Of a stretch of 64,000 nt of DNA, positions 62,212 through 64,000 are shown piece after piece. A program made the position numbers and the translations under genes. The stretch is from Lycocorax pyrrhopterus obiensis (taxonomy: Eukaryota; Chordata; Aves; Passeriformes; Paradisaeidae), in contig JACSVZ010000009.1 in NCBI GenBank assembly GCA_014706295.1, forward strand, positions 35,958,768 through 36,022,767, given 5' to 3'. The notes under the pieces were generated by a model. The model saw nothing but the letters and a program-made list of their open reading frames with translations, had not been told where the DNA came from and did no database searches. Numbering within the stretch: position 1 is the first letter of the stretch; each line of letters starts with the position of its first letter.

Positions 62212-62525
62212 ATAAATGAGTTTTGTTTGGAAGAAGGGCAGCAATCTCGAATACTTGTACTAATCTCTATTCAAGCGGAGAAATCATCTGAAGTCTCCGG
62301 TTTCCTGTTTATAAGAGTTGGGGCTGCCCAGACAAAACACAGCAGCAGGAACAATAGCACGGGGCTTGGATGACTCTCACGGCACCTCTGAGACCGGGTT
62401 GTCTCAGCTAAAGGTAACATCACTCTGACTTGCAATCCCAGAGCTGGAGCTGGAAACCTCAGTATGACCTGCTGCGTGTTTGTAAAGTCGGTGCTCCAGT
62501 GCAGAATGAAATGGCACCAGAGAGA

Positions 62526-62853
62526 CTTAGAATGGCTTGGGTTGGAAGGCACCCTTAAAGGCCACCTAGTCCAACCCCTGCCATGGCTGGGGACACCTGC
62601 CACTATCCCAGGGTGCTCCAGACCTGATCCAATCTGGCCTTGAGCACTTCTAGAGATGGGGCATCCACAGCTTCTCTGGGCAACCTGTGCCAGGGCCTCA
62701 CCTCATTCACAGCCAAGAATTTCTTCTTAATATCTAGCCTAAATCTATCCTCCTTTAATTTAAAGCCATTATCCCTTTGTCTGTTACTACAGACCCTACT
62801 AAAATATCTGCTCCCATCTTTCTTGTAAGTCCCCTTTAGGCACTGAAAGGCCC
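62526..62853 (-). mobile_element. CR1 LINE, ~330-bp 3' fragment
   Basis: Reverse-oriented copy: 'gacttagaatggcttgggtt', 'ctagtccaacccctgccatg', 'agcttctctgggcaacctgt', 'aagaatttcttcttaatatc' and 'taagtcccctttaggcactg'. 5'-truncated. Confidence 0.95.
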
Positions 62854-63587
62854 CACGTTTACCCATCCCATTACCCTACTCTATTTTACTGTTTATCTGC
62901 ACAAACTGAAACACGACCTTGGGGCAGCTACTGTCAGGTCCTCAAGGAGGTTTCCTGGGATAGCCTGCCCTTTGGAGTCCTTCCAGGAGGGAAGAACATA
63001 TTTTCCCAAAGACAGTGTTGGGCCCTTGTGTTCACTTGCTGGAAGGAAGTCCGGCTCTGTCAGGTAGAGTGATTGAGGTTTCTTGGAAAACGCCGATGAG
63101 GAGGCTCGCGCTGAGAAGACAGAGAAATGATGGAGGACCTTGCCAGAATAGCAGATCAGATATAACTCTCTTGGTCACCATGGTGAGGAGGGAATTCAGC
63201 TCAAACAGAGCAGCAGACTGTCTCCCGCTCACTAGACTGTGATGCTCGGGTTCATCCTACTGAAGGGCATCTGCGAGACAGTGCTGAGCACCACTCAGGA
63301 GATATTACGTAGTAGGTTGCAGTGCTGGCAAATGTTTTCAATTTTTTTCCTGAAGTGCCATTTATATCTGACTTTCCCATGTTCTTCCCTGCTGCTACCC
63401 CAATGTAAACAGCGCGGGGTCGTACAGGAACCACTCTCCCTCTTTCCAAAATGGTAATGCTGGGGATCTGAGGATGACTAATCTCTCCTGTTTACAGTCT
63501 GCTAGCTGTTTGAATCCTAACATAACTTAGATGACAGGGTTTGGGAAACTGGAGAATTACATGTTGCCAAGCTACTAGGGAAAATCT

Positions 63588-63612
63588 AAAAAAAAAAAAA
63601 AAAAAAAAAAAA
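63588..63612 (+). repeat. A25 homopolymer
   Basis: Twenty-five consecutive A. No retrocopy could be recognised upstream of it. Confidence 0.95.
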
Positions 63613-63939
63613 TGACTTTTCATGAAGTGTCTGGTAATTTCCCTCATTCCCTGAAACATCGCAGGCTGTAGTTCTCATACCCTGCTCTTCCTTCTATGTT
63701 TAGGAAACACTTGATGTATTCACCTTACCCATATGGGACCTGAGACCAATTTCCAAGGTGCCTACAAGAAGATGAAGAAGAGGAAGGAAGCAGAGATAGT
63801 AACTTGATCATGCCCTGGACTCACTAACCTTTAAACAGCTGTGTTGGTATAGGAGATTTCCTACAGAAATTCCCAATTTGGGTATCTAGTCCCTTCTCCA
63901 CACTTGTAGCCTCTATATATAACTACATAACCCTCATAC

Positions 63940-63961
63940 ATATATATATATATATATATAT
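63940..63961. repeat. (AT)n microsatellite
   Basis: About eleven AT units, followed by tgtatattt. Confidence 0.95.
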
Positions 63962-64000
63962 GTATATTTAAAAGCCAGCTGCATGTTCACTAACTGCCTT

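Larger units (their letters stand above)
60085..62520. other. AT-rich non-coding sequence
   Basis: No recognised gene. It contains a 17-bp perfect tandem duplication (60,361-60,394), a short (TAA)n run (about 60,771-60,786), an AP-1-type TGACTCA near 61,804 and a 12-bp palindrome at 62,200-62,211. Confidence 0.5.
62856..64000. other. Non-coding sequence with simple repeats
   Basis: No recognised gene. It holds an A25 run and a terminal AT microsatellite, listed separately. Confidence 0.5.

Noticed and set aside
1..64000. tRNA, rRNA, CRISPR, operon or complete LTR retrovirus
   Set aside because: I looked for A/B-box pairs, conserved rRNA words, regularly spaced repeats and paired LTRs on both strands and saw none, though diverged copies cannot be excluded by eye.

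Overview
The window looks like vertebrate nuclear DNA, almost certainly from a bird. The main evidence is about two dozen fragments of the CR1 LINE retrotransposon. Most end in the avian CR1 3' tail, in which a 'ccttccaacccaaaccattc' motif is followed by copies of an 'attctgtg'-type octamer. The rest is AT-rich, CpG-depleted sequence with homopolymer runs, AT microsatellites and a single sharp CpG island. Nothing bacterial or viral is visible: no operons, no CRISPR, no rRNA or tRNA gene, and no LTR provirus that I can recognise.

Layout. Positions 1-49,980 are AT-rich non-coding sequence, best read as introns or intergenic DNA, with about 16 CR1 fragments in both orientations. Positions 49,980-50,750 are a dense CpG island, the only convincing promoter. 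Positions 50,750-64,000 return to AT-rich sequence with six more CR1 copies, a 250-bp purine-rich tract and several microsatellites.

Genes. I could not recognise any protein-coding gene with confidence. The CpG island carries a strong minus-strand 5' splice site at 50,489/50,488, so a minus-strand transcript probably starts there with a non-coding first exon and runs left. It also holds a YY1-like motif around a good-context minus-strand ATG at 50,174. On the plus strand a weaker 5' splice site (50,819/50,820) is followed by three excellent 3' splice sites (52,764, 54,897, 59,914), so a divergent plus-strand transcript is possible. Left of the island several short open segments have both splice signals on the minus strand (for example 40,951-41,068). 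None matches a protein I can name. Open frames of 15-50 codons are common by chance, so all are given low confidence.

I see no evidence for a new multi-gene system. The points most worth checking are the possible bidirectional promoter, the splice-flanked candidate exons on either side of it, two CpG-retaining segments at 12.7 and 14.8 kb, and a few perfect palindromes outside repeats.
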